9,003 nt of DNA from an uncultured Erysipelotrichales bacterium (GCA_910586805.1 CAJUJC010000090.1:1-9003); one strand, 5' to 3'; positions 1 through 6,852 are shown, numbered from the stretch's first letter. Notes: generated by a model from the letters alone, not told the origin. A program made the numbers and translations.

Positions 1-1
1 T

Positions 2-223
2 ATGGTTTTTGTTATGGCATTTGTTTTACCTGGTTTTGAACACTGTATTGCGAATGGTGGCATTTTTACAATGGGAATCACACAACTTGGAAATGCTGTT
101 GATTGGTCTATGCTTCCTTTGCATATGTTGATTTCAACAATAGGAAATATTATAGGCGGAAGTGTGTTGTTAGCTGTACCTATTTATATTATGTTTAGAA
201 CACCAAAGGAAGATAAGAAGTAG
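2..223 (+). CDS. Formate/nitrite transporter family protein, C-terminal fragment (5' end outside window)
   Basis: The reading frame is open from the window edge to a TAG at 221-223, giving about 73 residues of what is normally a 260-290 residue membrane protein. Visible residues 11-18 read GFEHCIAN, which matches the GFEHSxAN signature of FNT channels (FocA/NirC). The His (codon 41-43) corresponds to the central pore histidine of that family. A second hydrophobic stretch (about residues 39-65, containing IGNIIGG) is the last transmembrane helix, and it ends in a short charged tail, TPKEDKK. The family forms pentameric channels that move formate, nitrite or related small anions with protons across the cytoplasmic membrane; the substrate cannot be told from this fragment. 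The Met at position 2 is internal, not the true start. A terminator directly after the stop suggests it is not co-transcribed with the ATPase genes. In a fermenter formate export would be the likely role, which is inference. Confidence 0.85.
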   Translation: MVFVMAFVLPGFEHCIANGGIFTMGITQLGNAVDWSMLPLHMLISTIGNIIGGSVLLAVPIYIMFRTPKEDKK

Positions 224-246
224 GGGCATGAAGATGCTCTTTTTTT
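222..246 (+). terminator. Intrinsic terminator of the FNT gene
   Basis: Bases 222-229 (AGGGGCAT) pair with 234-241 (ATGCTCTT) around a GAAG loop, giving 8 base pairs of which two are G-U. The 3' arm runs into a T tract (240-246). The hairpin begins inside the TAG stop codon. It separates the transporter transcript from the ATPase operon. Confidence 0.8.
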
Positions 247-273
247 ATTTAGATTTTTGTATATTGTGAGAAC

Positions 274-302
274 TTGAAATGCTGTTGCTAAAGTTTTATC
301 AA
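274..302 (+). promoter_or_regulatory. Possible upstream sigma-A-type promoter (weak)
   Basis: TTGAAA at 274-279 is followed after 17 bases by TATCAA at 297-302 (4 of 6 matches to TATAAT). It lies in the only intergenic gap able to hold the operon promoter. It is a second choice to the site at 317-345, and the two could act in tandem. Confidence 0.2.
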
Positions 303-317
303 AGGTGCTGTTTTGCT
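280..317 (+). repeat. Short direct repeat TGCTGTT-(TT)-GCT flanked by CTTGAAA
   Basis: TGCTGTTGCT (280-289) recurs as TGCTGTTTTGCT (306-317). Each copy lies next to a CTTGAAA word (273-279 before the first, 316-322 overlapping the end of the second). The copies start 26 bases apart, about two and a half helical turns. The second copy touches the candidate -35 box. It could be an operator, but in AT-rich DNA it could also be chance. Confidence 0.25.
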
Positions 318-345
318 TGAAAAGTCAAAAAAATAGGAGTAAACT
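317..345 (+). promoter_or_regulatory. Candidate sigma-A-type promoter for the V/A-ATPase operon
   Basis: TTGAAA at 317-322 (5 of 6 to TTGACA) is followed by a 17-base spacer and TAAACT at 340-345 (4 of 6 to TATAAT). A better -10-like word, TATGAT, sits at 345-350, and TAGAAT lies at 350-355, but the spacing from TTGAAA to either is too long. The exact -10 is therefore uncertain. The site lies between the upstream terminator and the first ribosome binding site, where a promoter is expected. Confidence 0.4.
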
Positions 346-366
346 ATGATAGAATGTAGATATGGT

Positions 367-374
367 GAGGAGGG
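367..374 (+). promoter_or_regulatory. Ribosome binding site that supports a TTG start
   Basis: GAGGAGGG is a near-complete Shine-Dalgarno sequence ending 6 bases before TTG at 381. No in-frame ATG lies near it, so TTG is the best start for the first operon gene. Confidence 0.85.
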
Positions 375-380
375 AGAGTT

Positions 381-692
381 TTGGACAAAATACTTCAAGA
401 TATTGTAGCTATTGATTTAGAATGTTCTCGTAAGGTTGAAGAAGCTAAAAATAAAAAACAGGATGTTCAATCTCATATGAGTGCAAAGAAAAAAGAAATT
501 TATGATTCTTTTGTCAAAGAGCATCAAGAAAAGATTGCTGAATATAAGCAAAAATTAGAAGCTGAAATTCAAGCAACAAAAGAAAAAAATGATCAAGAAT
601 ATAAAGAATCATTAACAATGCTTTCTGATCTCTATGAAAAAAACAAAGAGAATTGGGTTCGTACAATTGTTACACATTGTAAGGAAATATAG
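381..692 (+). CDS. V/A-type ATPase peripheral stalk subunit G/H (coiled coil)
   Basis: This 103-residue protein is almost entirely charged helix. From about residue 15 to 90 it is rich in Lys, Glu and Gln with periodic hydrophobic residues, as expected of a long coiled coil. It has no membrane segment or catalytic motif. Its size, its composition and its place as first gene of a V/A-ATPase operon match the small stalk subunit called G or H (NtpF in the Enterococcus hirae naming). That subunit pairs with subunit E to form the peripheral stalk holding the A3B3 head against subunit I. The start is TTG at 381, behind a strong GAGGAGGG site, which may set its level. The C gene follows after 14 bases. 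Sequence conservation in this family is low, so the assignment rests on length, coiled coil and context; any small coiled-coil protein would look similar. The gene symbol is left blank because naming differs between organisms. Confidence 0.8.
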   Translation: MDKILQDIVAIDLECSRKVEEAKNKKQDVQSHMSAKKKEIYDSFVKEHQEKIAEYKQKLEAEIQATKEKNDQEYKESLTMLSDLYEKNKENWVRTIVTHCKEI

Positions 693-706
693 AGAGAGGT
701 GAGTAT

Positions 707-1744
707 ATGAGTTCTTTTTCATCAAATGCTATATTAGCAAAAGCACGTTCAATGTATTCACGTCGATTAACTGAGTCAAATTATGAGGAATTATTAAAAA
801 GACGAGATGTGACTGATATTGTTACATATCTTAAAAGTGATACTGTGTATAGTGATATTTTAAGTACATTTAAAGATGGTGTTGTTCATCGTGGACAACT
901 TGAAGCATTACTAAACAAAGAAATCTTTTTAAGATTAAATCGTCTTATTCGATATGCTTCTAAAAAAGAGTTAGAGTTTTATCGTTTGAGTATTACTGAA
1001 ATTGAAATTCAATTATTATTACAAAAAATAAGAATTATAAATTCAAAGATTTATACTGGATATGAAATTGAAATACCTGATTATTTGGCGAAGTATGCGA
1101 GTTTTAATGTTTACAGTTTATTAGGTGTTGAAGATTATGAGGGATTACTTATTTGTTTAAGAGGAACAAAGTATTATGATGCTTTGGTTAAATTCCAGCC
1201 TAAAGAAGATGAACCTTTAGATTCTAACCTTTTGGAACTTGAATTAAAACATATTTATTATTATGAATATATTACGACTGTTAAAAAGCTATATAAAGGA
1301 AAAAAACAAAAAGAATTATTAACAATGCTTAATACATCAATTGAGTTACAAAATATTACGAAGATCTATCGTCTTAAGAAATATTTTAATGCAACTCCAG
1401 ATCAAATTAGAGAAACGTTGTTTATGGAAAGTTCAAGAATTCCACAATCTAAGATGAACGAATTGATTGAAGCAAAAGATGCATCTGAATTTTTAAGATT
1501 ACTTGCAGATTCACCATATAAACTCTATATAGACGATAGAGAGTTTGTTTTCATTGAATACTACACTGAAAAAATCAAATATCATTTAGCAAGACGTTAT
1601 ATGCGATTTTCAACTGATAGTGCACTTGTTTATATGACTTATAAAATTGTCTATCAAATTGAAATTGATAATCTTAAACATATTATTGAAGGTTTAAGAT
1701 ATGGTGAATCACCACAACAAATCGCAAAGATGCTTATTTATTAA
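707..1744 (+). CDS. ntpC: V/A-type ATPase subunit C (central funnel, d/AC39 family)
   Basis: This soluble, largely helical protein of 345 residues is close in length to the AC39 (subunit C/d) family. The N-terminus has the family pattern: an N-A-x-L-A-K-A-R-S-M segment followed by SRRLTESNYEELLKRRDV. The C-terminus ends with the typical NLKHIIEGLRYGESPQQI type of helix. Family knowledge: subunit C is a three-lobed funnel that sits on the cytoplasmic face of the K ring and accepts the lower end of the D-F shaft, passing torque from the head to the ring. The ATG at 707 follows AGGTGAG (697-703) at short spacing. The gene lies 14 bases after the stalk gene and 33 bases before subunit I. In the E. 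hirae and Thermus operons C lies among E and F, after the membrane genes, so its position ahead of I is a rearrangement. I am sure of the family, and of the start to within a few codons. Confidence 0.93.
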   Translation: MSSFSSNAILAKARSMYSRRLTESNYEELLKRRDVTDIVTYLKSDTVYSDILSTFKDGVVHRGQLEALLNKEIFLRLNRLIRYASKKELEFYRLSITEIEIQLLLQKIRIINSKIYTGYEIEIPDYLAKYASFNVYSLLGVEDYEGLLICLRGTKYYDALVKFQPKEDEPLDSNLLELELKHIYYYEYITTVKKLYKGKKQKELLTMLNTSIELQNITKIYRLKKYFNATPDQIRETLFMESSRIPQSKMNELIEAKDASEFLRLLADSPYKLYIDDREFVFIEYYTEKIKYHLARRYMRFSTDSALVYMTYKIVYQIEIDNLKHIIEGLRYGESPQQIAKMLIY

Positions 1745-1754
1745 TAAGGTTAAA

Positions 1755-1787
1755 ATGAGTAAAGAAAGGAGAAACACATGGCAATAG
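1755..1787 (+). other. Ten-codon ORF overlapping the start of subunit I
   Basis: ATG at 1755 opens a frame of ten codons (MSKERRNTWQ) ending at TAG 1785-1787, past the ATG of subunit I at 1778. An AAGG (1745-1748) stands 6 bases before it. The ORF spans the Shine-Dalgarno site of subunit I. It could couple translation of I to ribosomes coming from C, or be chance. No peptide function is proposed. Confidence 0.2.
1765..1771 (+). promoter_or_regulatory. Ribosome binding site of subunit I
   Basis: AAAGGAG ends 6 bases before the ATG at 1778, fixing the start of subunit I at the family-typical MAIAKLKLL N-terminus. Confidence 0.85.
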
Positions 1788-3685
1788 CGAAATTAAAGCT
1801 TTTGGATATAGAGTTTCCACAAGAAAAAGACAATGAGGTCTTGATGAAGTTAATTAAGCTTAATAATTTTCATCCTGAACCTGCGTCGAAATTTGTTGAT
1901 TCAGTACAAGGGTTAACTGTATTGAATCGTGAAAATCCATATGCTGATTTGATTTCTAAAATGGAAGAAGCAAAAGATCATTATGGAATTTCGTTACAAG
2001 AACAAGAAACAATTGATACAAAAATCAATATTATTCAAGCAGATACTTTCTTTTGTGATATCTTAGAAAAAGTTTCAAGATTTGAAAGAATGAAAAAAGA
2101 ATTCGAAGTTATGCTTGATGAAAATGGGGCAGCTGTTAAACAACTACAACATATTATTGATGCTGATTCTGAATTTAATTTAGATCTTGATAAATTGTTT
2201 GCTTGTAAATATTTAAAAATTAGATTTGGGCGCTTACCAGTTGCGAATTTAGATAAACTTCAATATTATGGTGCACAACAATTCTTACTTAGAACATTCT
2301 TTAAGGGAGAAAAGAATTGTTATTGTATGTATGTAACAACTGCAAAGTTAGCGCCTAAGATTGATAATATCTTCTCATCTATTTATTTTGAACGTATTCG
2401 CATTCCTCAATTCGTCCATGGAACACCAAAAGATGCATTGGCTGTTTTAAAGGAAGAAGATACAGCTGCTAGAGCAGCTTTAAAAGAAATCGAAGATAAC
2501 ATTCAAAAGATGTTTAGTGAAAATTTAGATGAATTGAATAGAATTTATTCTATTGCTAAACGTTTGAATCAAACATATGAAGTTCAAAAGTATGTTGTTG
2601 TATTTGGACAAAATTCAGCAGTTTATGGGTTTGCTGAAGAAAAAGATGCACAACAAATTAAAAAAGATTTTGAAACTATTGAAGGAGTTCATGTAGAGAT
2701 AAAACCAGCGACTGGGGATTCAAGATTAACTCCACCAACAAAATTAAAAGGAAATTGGTTTACTGAACCATTTAGAATGTTTGTTGAGATGTATGGTGTA
2801 CCATCATATACAGATTTCGATCCTACAAACTTTGTAGCTATTAGTTATACGATTTTATTTGGGGTTATGTTTGGAGATATTGGACAAGGGATTGTTTTAT
2901 CACTTGTTGGATATTTAGCATATAAGTTGAAGGGAATGAAACTTGGTGCTATTGGTATTCGTTTAGGGATTTCAAGTGCAATATTTGGAGCTGTGTATGG
3001 TTCTATTTTTGGATATGAAGAGGCTTATGAACCATTATTCCACGTTATGGCTAGTGAAAATACAATGACATTACTTGGGATTGCTATTGGTTTAGGGGTG
3101 ACTTTGATTATTATTGCAATTTTATTTAATATTTTTGGAAATTTGAAGAAGAAAAATTATGGAGAAATGATGTTCTCTCATAATGGTATAGCGGGTCTTG
3201 TTTTCTATGTATCTGTATTACTTATGGTTGGAAACATGATTTTAGGATTAGGTTTACCAGTTGGAGGAACATTCTATATGATTACATTGATTGTTATTCC
3301 AATTCTTGTTGTCTTCTTAAAAGAACCATTAATTCATAAAATGGCAGGAAAACCAATGTTTCCTCATGGCTTTGGTGGATTCTTTACTGAAGGGTTCTTT
3401 GAATTATTTGAAATTGTATTATCATTCGTTGCGAATACAATGTCATTTCTTCGTGTTGGCGGTTTCGTATTATCACATGCTGGTATGATGTTGGTTGTAT
3501 TTACATTAGCTGAGATGGTTGGAGGCGTTGGATACTGGATTGTCTTAGTCTTCGGTAACATCTTTGTAATGTGCTTAGAGGGAATGATTGTTGGTATTCA
3601 AGTTTTACGTCTTGAATTCTATGAAATGTTCTCACGTTATTATGAAGGTAAGGGAAACCCTTTTACTACAATTAATCAAAAATAA
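1778..3685 (+). CDS. ntpI: V/A-type ATPase subunit I (membrane stator, a-subunit homologue)
   Basis: This protein of 635 residues has two halves. Residues 1 to about 340 are soluble and contain long helices (about 60-130 and 225-260) that form the cytoplasmic arm contacting the peripheral stalks. From P349 onward it is a membrane domain with about seven to eight hydrophobic segments, starting with the family hallmark around 349-371 (NFVAISYTILFGVMFGDIGQ). The signature SFLRVGGFVLSHAGM includes R559, which corresponds to the essential arginine facing the proteolipid carboxylate. Q608 and R611, in the segment IQVLRLEFYEMFSRYYEG, match the Q-x-x-R pair of the last helix in Thermus subunit I. Family role: it carries the two ion half-channels and anchors both stalks. 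It is preceded by AAAGGAG and followed after 24 bases by the K gene, so rotor-ring and stator membrane parts are adjacent. Length and motifs are complete, with no sign of damage. Confidence 0.97.
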   Translation: MAIAKLKLLDIEFPQEKDNEVLMKLIKLNNFHPEPASKFVDSVQGLTVLNRENPYADLISKMEEAKDHYGISLQEQETIDTKINIIQADTFFCDILEKVSRFERMKKEFEVMLDENGAAVKQLQHIIDADSEFNLDLDKLFACKYLKIRFGRLPVANLDKLQYYGAQQFLLRTFFKGEKNCYCMYVTTAKLAPKIDNIFSSIYFERIRIPQFVHGTPKDALAVLKEEDTAARAALKEIEDNIQKMFSENLDELNRIYSIAKRLNQTYEVQKYVVVFGQNSAVYGFAEEKDAQQIKKDFETIEGVHVEIKPATGDSRLTPPTKLKGNWFTEPFRMFVEMYGVPSYTDFDPTNFVAISYTILFGVMFGDIGQGIVLSLVGYLAYKLKGMKLGAIGIRLGISSAIFGAVYGSIFGYEEAYEPLFHVMASENTMTLLGIAIGLGVTLIIIAILFNIFGNLKKKNYGEMMFSHNGIAGLVFYVSVLLMVGNMILGLGLPVGGTFYMITLIVIPILVVFLKEPLIHKMAGKPMFPHGFGGFFTEGFFELFEIVLSFVANTMSFLRVGGFVLSHAGMMLVVFTLAEMVGGVGYWIVLVFGNIFVMCLEGMIVGIQVLRLEFYEMFSRYYEGKGNPFTTINQK

Positions 3686-3693
3686 AAATATTT

Positions 3694-3699
3694 GGAGGA
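3694..3699 (+). promoter_or_regulatory. Ribosome binding site that sets the start of subunit K
   Basis: GGAGGA ends 10 bases before the ATG at 3710. The longer reading of the frame, from TTG at 3692, would place this Shine-Dalgarno inside the coding sequence, so the ATG is preferred. Confidence 0.85.
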
Positions 3700-3709
3700 A
3701 AAAATTATT

Positions 3710-4150
3710 ATGTCAATTTTTATGTTTATTTTACCATTAGTTGCTGTTGTTTTATTATCATTACCATTAGTAAAAATGTTTACTTCTAAAGTAAGTAAAC
3801 AAGGTGCAAAATGGCGTTTAATGACTCATATTGGTGGGTTCTTTGGTGCTGTTGCTTTGATTTTTTGTTTCGCTATGAGTAACGCTTCTGCTGCTGAAAC
3901 TGCTGGTGCTGTATCAGCTATGACTGGAACAATTGCTCAAGGTTTAGGATTTGTAGCTGCTGCATTATCAACTGGATGTTCAGCTCTAGGTGCAGGTATT
4001 GCCGTTGCTGCTGCTGCTCCTGCTGCTATCGGAGCTTTCTCTGAAAATGAAAATAACTTTGGTAAATCATTAATCTTCGTTGCCTTAGGTGAAGGGGTTG
4101 CTATTTACGGGTTATTAATTTCTATCTTAATTATCAACTCATTAGGGTAA
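3710..4150 (+). CDS. ntpK: V/A-type ATPase subunit K (proteolipid, ion-translocating rotor ring)
   Basis: The chosen ATG gives 146 residues. The frame extends to a TTG at 3692, but that codon leads straight into the GGAGGA site. Residues 2-21 and about 40-57 are hydrophobic, joined by a basic loop (K22, K27, K30, K34, R36). The second segment ends in A59-S60-A61, a signal-peptidase-like motif. Residues about 72-145 form a canonical c-subunit hairpin: a Gly/Ala-rich helix (TGCSALGAGIAVAA), a polar loop (SENENNFGK) and a second helix with the ion-binding carboxylate E128 in VALGEGVAIYGLL. This part forms the rotating membrane ring. By hand alignment to E. hirae NtpK, the Na+-ligand Gln position is V99, and the residues after the Glu are G129-V130 rather than Thr/Gln. 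Na+ coordination of that type is therefore absent, and H+ is favoured by inference. The first hairpin lacks an ion-site carboxylate. The gene has a strong ribosome site, fitting a multi-copy subunit. Confidence 0.94.
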   Translation: MSIFMFILPLVAVVLLSLPLVKMFTSKVSKQGAKWRLMTHIGGFFGAVALIFCFAMSNASAAETAGAVSAMTGTIAQGLGFVAAALSTGCSALGAGIAVAAAAPAAIGAFSENENNFGKSLIFVALGEGVAIYGLLISILIINSLG

Positions 4151-4163
4151 TAGGTAAGAAAAA

Positions 4164-4472
4164 ATGAAGTTCTTCTTAATCAGTGATAATATTGATACAT
4201 TAATGGGATTAAGACTTGTAGGTATTGAAGGAGTCGTTGTTCATGAACGTCATGAATTTCTTGTGATTTTACAAGAAAAGATGAAAGATGAATCAATTGG
4301 TATTATTTTAGTAACTACAAAGTTGATTGAGTTGTGTCCTGATATTATATCTGAGATTAAATTAAAACAACAAAAACCTTTGATTACTGAAATACCTGAT
4401 CGTCATGGTCAATCTAAAATTGGTGAAACTATTGATGGTTATGTATCTGAAGCAATCGGAGTGAAATTATAG
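4164..4472 (+). CDS. ntpG: V/A-type ATPase subunit F (central shaft)
   Basis: This 102-residue alpha/beta protein begins with MKFFLISDNIDTLMGLRLVGIEG, close to the family pattern of an early Asp and a G-x-R-L-x-G-I turn. It then has the strand IGIILVTTKL (residues about 45-54), the ITEIPDRHG segment (74-82) and the conserved C-terminus EAIGVKL. Subunit F binds the side of D in the rotating shaft and modulates ATPase activity in this family. An in-frame TAA at 4155 rules out any earlier start, so ATG 4164 is firm. The ribosome site is weak (AGGT at 4152-4155), and the gene follows K by only 13 bases, so coupled translation is plausible. The symbol follows E. hirae naming, where the F-like subunit is NtpG; other schemes call it atpF. 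Here F precedes E, the reverse of the order I recall in other operons. Confidence 0.93.
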   Translation: MKFFLISDNIDTLMGLRLVGIEGVVVHERHEFLVILQEKMKDESIGIILVTTKLIELCPDIISEIKLKQQKPLITEIPDRHGQSKIGETIDGYVSEAIGVKL

Positions 4473-4483
4473 GAGAAAACGAT

Positions 4484-5080
4484 ATGCAAAATATGGAACA
4501 AGTATTTCTCTATATGAAAGATGAAATTGAACGTGAAGCAGGTAGTGAAGAAAAGAAAATTCTTGATGAAGTTCAAAGATTAGAAGAAGAAGCTTATGAA
4601 TCTATGAAGGAAGAAGCTCAAAAAGATGCTGATTTGCAATTAAAGCAAGTTGTTGCTGAACTGGCTTCTCATGCTTCTACTGAGATTTCTGAGAGTCATA
4701 TTGAAAGAACAAAGAAATTAATTGAAAAAAGAGATGGATATGTTAAAAATATCTTTGAAGAAGCACTTAAACAATTGAATGACTTTGTGGCTTCTGATGA
4801 ATATAAAGATTTTATGATTCAAAAGATTAAAAAAGTTGTTCAAGAATATCAATTACCAAATTCAATTATGTATATTAGAAAAGAAGATGAAAAGATGAAA
4901 GCTGATTTAGTGAAAGCTTATGGTATTGATATTGATGTTGCAATTGATGAAAAGATTCACATTGGTGGATTTGTTGTTGAAAATAAAGAATCATCTATGG
5001 TTATAGATGAAACTTTAGATTTAGCACTGACTAGCCAAAGAGAATGGTTTAATAAAAATTCAGGATTAATTATCAAATAA
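4484..5080 (+). CDS. ntpE: V/A-type ATPase subunit E (peripheral stalk)
   Basis: This protein of 198 residues has the two-part build of the E family. Residues about 10-95 are a highly charged helix (many Glu, Lys, Gln) that pairs with the G/H subunit. Residues about 100-198 are a compact alpha/beta head that binds subunit B at the top of the stalk. The C-terminal part has the family pattern I-G-G-F-V-V-E-N followed by a VIDETLDLAL stretch. It acts in the cytoplasm as part of the stator. AGGAG at 4471-4475 overlaps the stop codon of F and lies 8 bases before ATG 4484. A second ATG at 4493 would be too far from it. The stop is 20 bases before the GTG of A. Length is usual for the family. Confidence 0.92.
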   Translation: MQNMEQVFLYMKDEIEREAGSEEKKILDEVQRLEEEAYESMKEEAQKDADLQLKQVVAELASHASTEISESHIERTKKLIEKRDGYVKNIFEEALKQLNDFVASDEYKDFMIQKIKKVVQEYQLPNSIMYIRKEDEKMKADLVKAYGIDIDVAIDEKIHIGGFVVENKESSMVIDETLDLALTSQREWFNKNSGLIIK

Positions 5081-5086
5081 TAACAT

Positions 5087-5093
5087 AAGGGGG
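5087..5093 (+). promoter_or_regulatory. Ribosome binding site that supports a GTG start
   Basis: AAGGGGG ends 7 bases before GTG at 5101. The protein from this GTG begins with the normal beta-barrel N-terminus of subunit A (LIYSINGPVVTV), so no earlier or later start is needed. Confidence 0.8.
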
Positions 5094-5100
5094 AACGATT

Positions 5101-6852
5101 GTGAGTGAAAATTTAATCTATTCAATCAATGGGCCCGTTGTTACAGTGAAAGATACAAAAGCCTTTTCTATGTTAGAAATGGTTTATGTTGGAAATATGA
5201 AATTAATTGGAGAAGTTATTTCTATTAAGAATGAATTTACAACTATCCAAGTTTATGAAACAACAACAGGGTTAAGACCAGGGGAACCTGTTTATCCAAC
5301 TGGTCAACCAATCTCTGTAACTTTAGGGCCTGGTATTTTAAGAAACATCTTTGATGGGATTGAAAGACCCCTAGAAGAAATAGCAAAGGAATCTGGTTCT
5401 TTTATTCCAACTGGTAGTGCTGTTGCACCATTAGATACTGAAAAGTTATGGGATGTAACGATGATGGTTAAGGTTGGAGATCAATTAAAAGGTGGGGATG
5501 TTTATGCAACTATCCCTGAAACTGATTTAATTACTCATAAATGTATGGTTTCACCATATATAAGTGGTGAAGTCATTGAAGTGAAAGATAATGGACAATA
5601 TACAATTGATGAAGTTGTTATGAAATTAAAACAAGACAATGGAATTATTGTTGAATGTACATTAACTCAAAAATGGCCTATTAAAAATCCTAGACCAGTT
5701 CAAAAACGTTTACCTATTTCAATGCCTTTGGTTACTGGGCAACGTGTTATTGATACATTATTCCCAATTGCTAAAGGTGGTACTGCAGCTATTCCAGGTG
5801 GATTTGGTACTGGAAAAACAATGACACAACATCAGCTTGCAAAATGGTGTGATGCTGATATTATTGTGTATGTTGGTTGCGGAGAACGTGGAAATGAAAT
5901 GACTCAAGTTCTTGAAGAATTTAGAGAGTTGATTGACCCTAAGTCAAATAAACCTTTAACTGATAGAACTGTGTTAATTGCGAATACATCAAATATGCCA
6001 GTTGCTGCTCGTGAAGCTTCTATTTATACTGGAGTGACATTAGCTGAATATTATCGTGATATGGGATATCATGTTGCTATCATGGCAGATTCAACTTCAC
6101 GTTGGGCTGAAGCACTTCGTGAAATCTCAGGGCGTTTGGAAGAAATGCCAGCAGAAGAAGGGTTCCCAGCATACTTACCATCACGTTTATCTCAATTCTA
6201 TGAACGTGCTGGATATATGGATAATCTTAATGGAACAAAAGGTTCAGTAACAATTATCGGAGCTGTATCTCCTCAAGGGTCTGACTTCTCAGAACCAGTT
6301 ACTCAAAATACAAAACGTTTCGTTAGAACATTTTGGGCTTTAGATAAAGCTTTGGCTTATGCAAGACATTATTTTGCAATTAACTGGAATCAAAGTTATA
6401 GTGAATATATTCCTGATTTGGAAAGATGGTTCAATAATAATGTTGATTCTAAATTCTTAAGAGACCGTCAAGAAATTGCAAGTATTTTAGCTGAAGAAAC
6501 AAAGTTAATGGAAATTGCGAAATTGATGGGAACTGATGTTTTACCAGATGATCAAAAATTAGTTATGGAAGTTGCTAAAGTTGTTCGTGTTGGTTATTTA
6601 CAACAAAATGCATTCCATCCTGATGATACTTATGTACCATTAGAAAAACAATTAAAGATGATGGAAGTTATCTTATATTTAAATAAGAGATGTAGAGATA
6701 TTATTGCTGAAGGTAAGACAATTCGTTCAGTTGTTGAAACTGGAATTTTTGAAAAAGTAATTAAAATGAAATATGATGTGCCTAATGCGAATATTGGATT
6801 GTTGGATGATTATTATTCAATGATTGATAAAGCAGTAGCATCTATCGACTAA
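5101..6852 (+). CDS. ntpA: V/A-type ATPase catalytic subunit A
   Basis: This 583-residue protein carries the catalytic ATP sites of the A3B3 head. The N-terminal beta barrel begins IYSINGPVVTV. Residues about 110-200 form the extra domain that distinguishes A from F1-beta. The P-loop is GGFGTGKT at 233-240 with K239, the phosphate-binding lysine. GERGNEM carries E262, the expected general base, and R263. The Walker B strand VAIMADSTSRWAEALREIS has D330. These numbers are each one higher than the E. hirae NtpA residues K238, E261, R262 and D329, so the site is intact. The family P-loop usually reads GPFG(S/A)GKT; here the proline is replaced by G234 and the fifth residue is Thr. Start is GTG 5101, behind AAGGGGG. 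B follows after 13 bases. Both hydrolysis-driven ion pumping and ATP synthesis are possible for this family, and the sequence does not decide between them. Confidence 0.98.
   Translation: MSENLIYSINGPVVTVKDTKAFSMLEMVYVGNMKLIGEVISIKNEFTTIQVYETTTGLRPGEPVYPTGQPISVTLGPGILRNIFDGIERPLEEIAKESGSFIPTGSAVAPLDTEKLWDVTMMVKVGDQLKGGDVYATIPETDLITHKCMVSPYISGEVIEVKDNGQYTIDEVVMKLKQDNGIIVECTLTQKWPIKNPRPVQKRLPISMPLVTGQRVIDTLFPIAKGGTAAIPGGFGTGKTMTQHQLAKWCDADIIVYVGCGERGNEMTQVLEEFRELIDPKSNKPLTDRTVLIANTSNMPVAAREASIYTGVTLAEYYRDMGYHVAIMADSTSRWAEALREISGRLEEMPAEEGFPAYLPSRLSQFYERAGYMDNLNGTKGSVTIIGAVSPQGSDFSEPVTQNTKRFVRTFWALDKALAYARHYFAINWNQSYSEYIPDLERWFNNNVDSKFLRDRQEIASILAEETKLMEIAKLMGTDVLPDDQKLVMEVAKVVRVGYLQQNAFHPDDTYVPLEKQLKMMEVILYLNKRCRDIIAEGKTIRSVVETGIFEKVIKMKYDVPNANIGLLDDYYSMIDKAVASID

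Noticed and set aside
3364..3561. 65-codon open frame on the - strand within subunit I
   Set aside because: It lies wholly inside a well-conserved gene, is rich in Thr, Asn and Pro from reverse reading of AT-rich codons, and resembles no family.
3692..3709. Extension of subunit K to a TTG start at 3692, adding MEEKII
   Set aside because: The TTG is part of the GGAGGA Shine-Dalgarno region (3694-3699), which is correctly spaced for the ATG at 3710.
6056..6250. 64-codon + strand frame inside subunit A
   Set aside because: It is an out-of-frame reading of the most conserved part of A, including the Walker B region.
5101..6852. Possible F-type ATP synthase rather than V/A-type
   Set aside because: The extra domain in A, the degenerate SGSGLPHN loop in B, and the presence of subunits I, C, D, E and F of the V/A family exclude an F-type operon.
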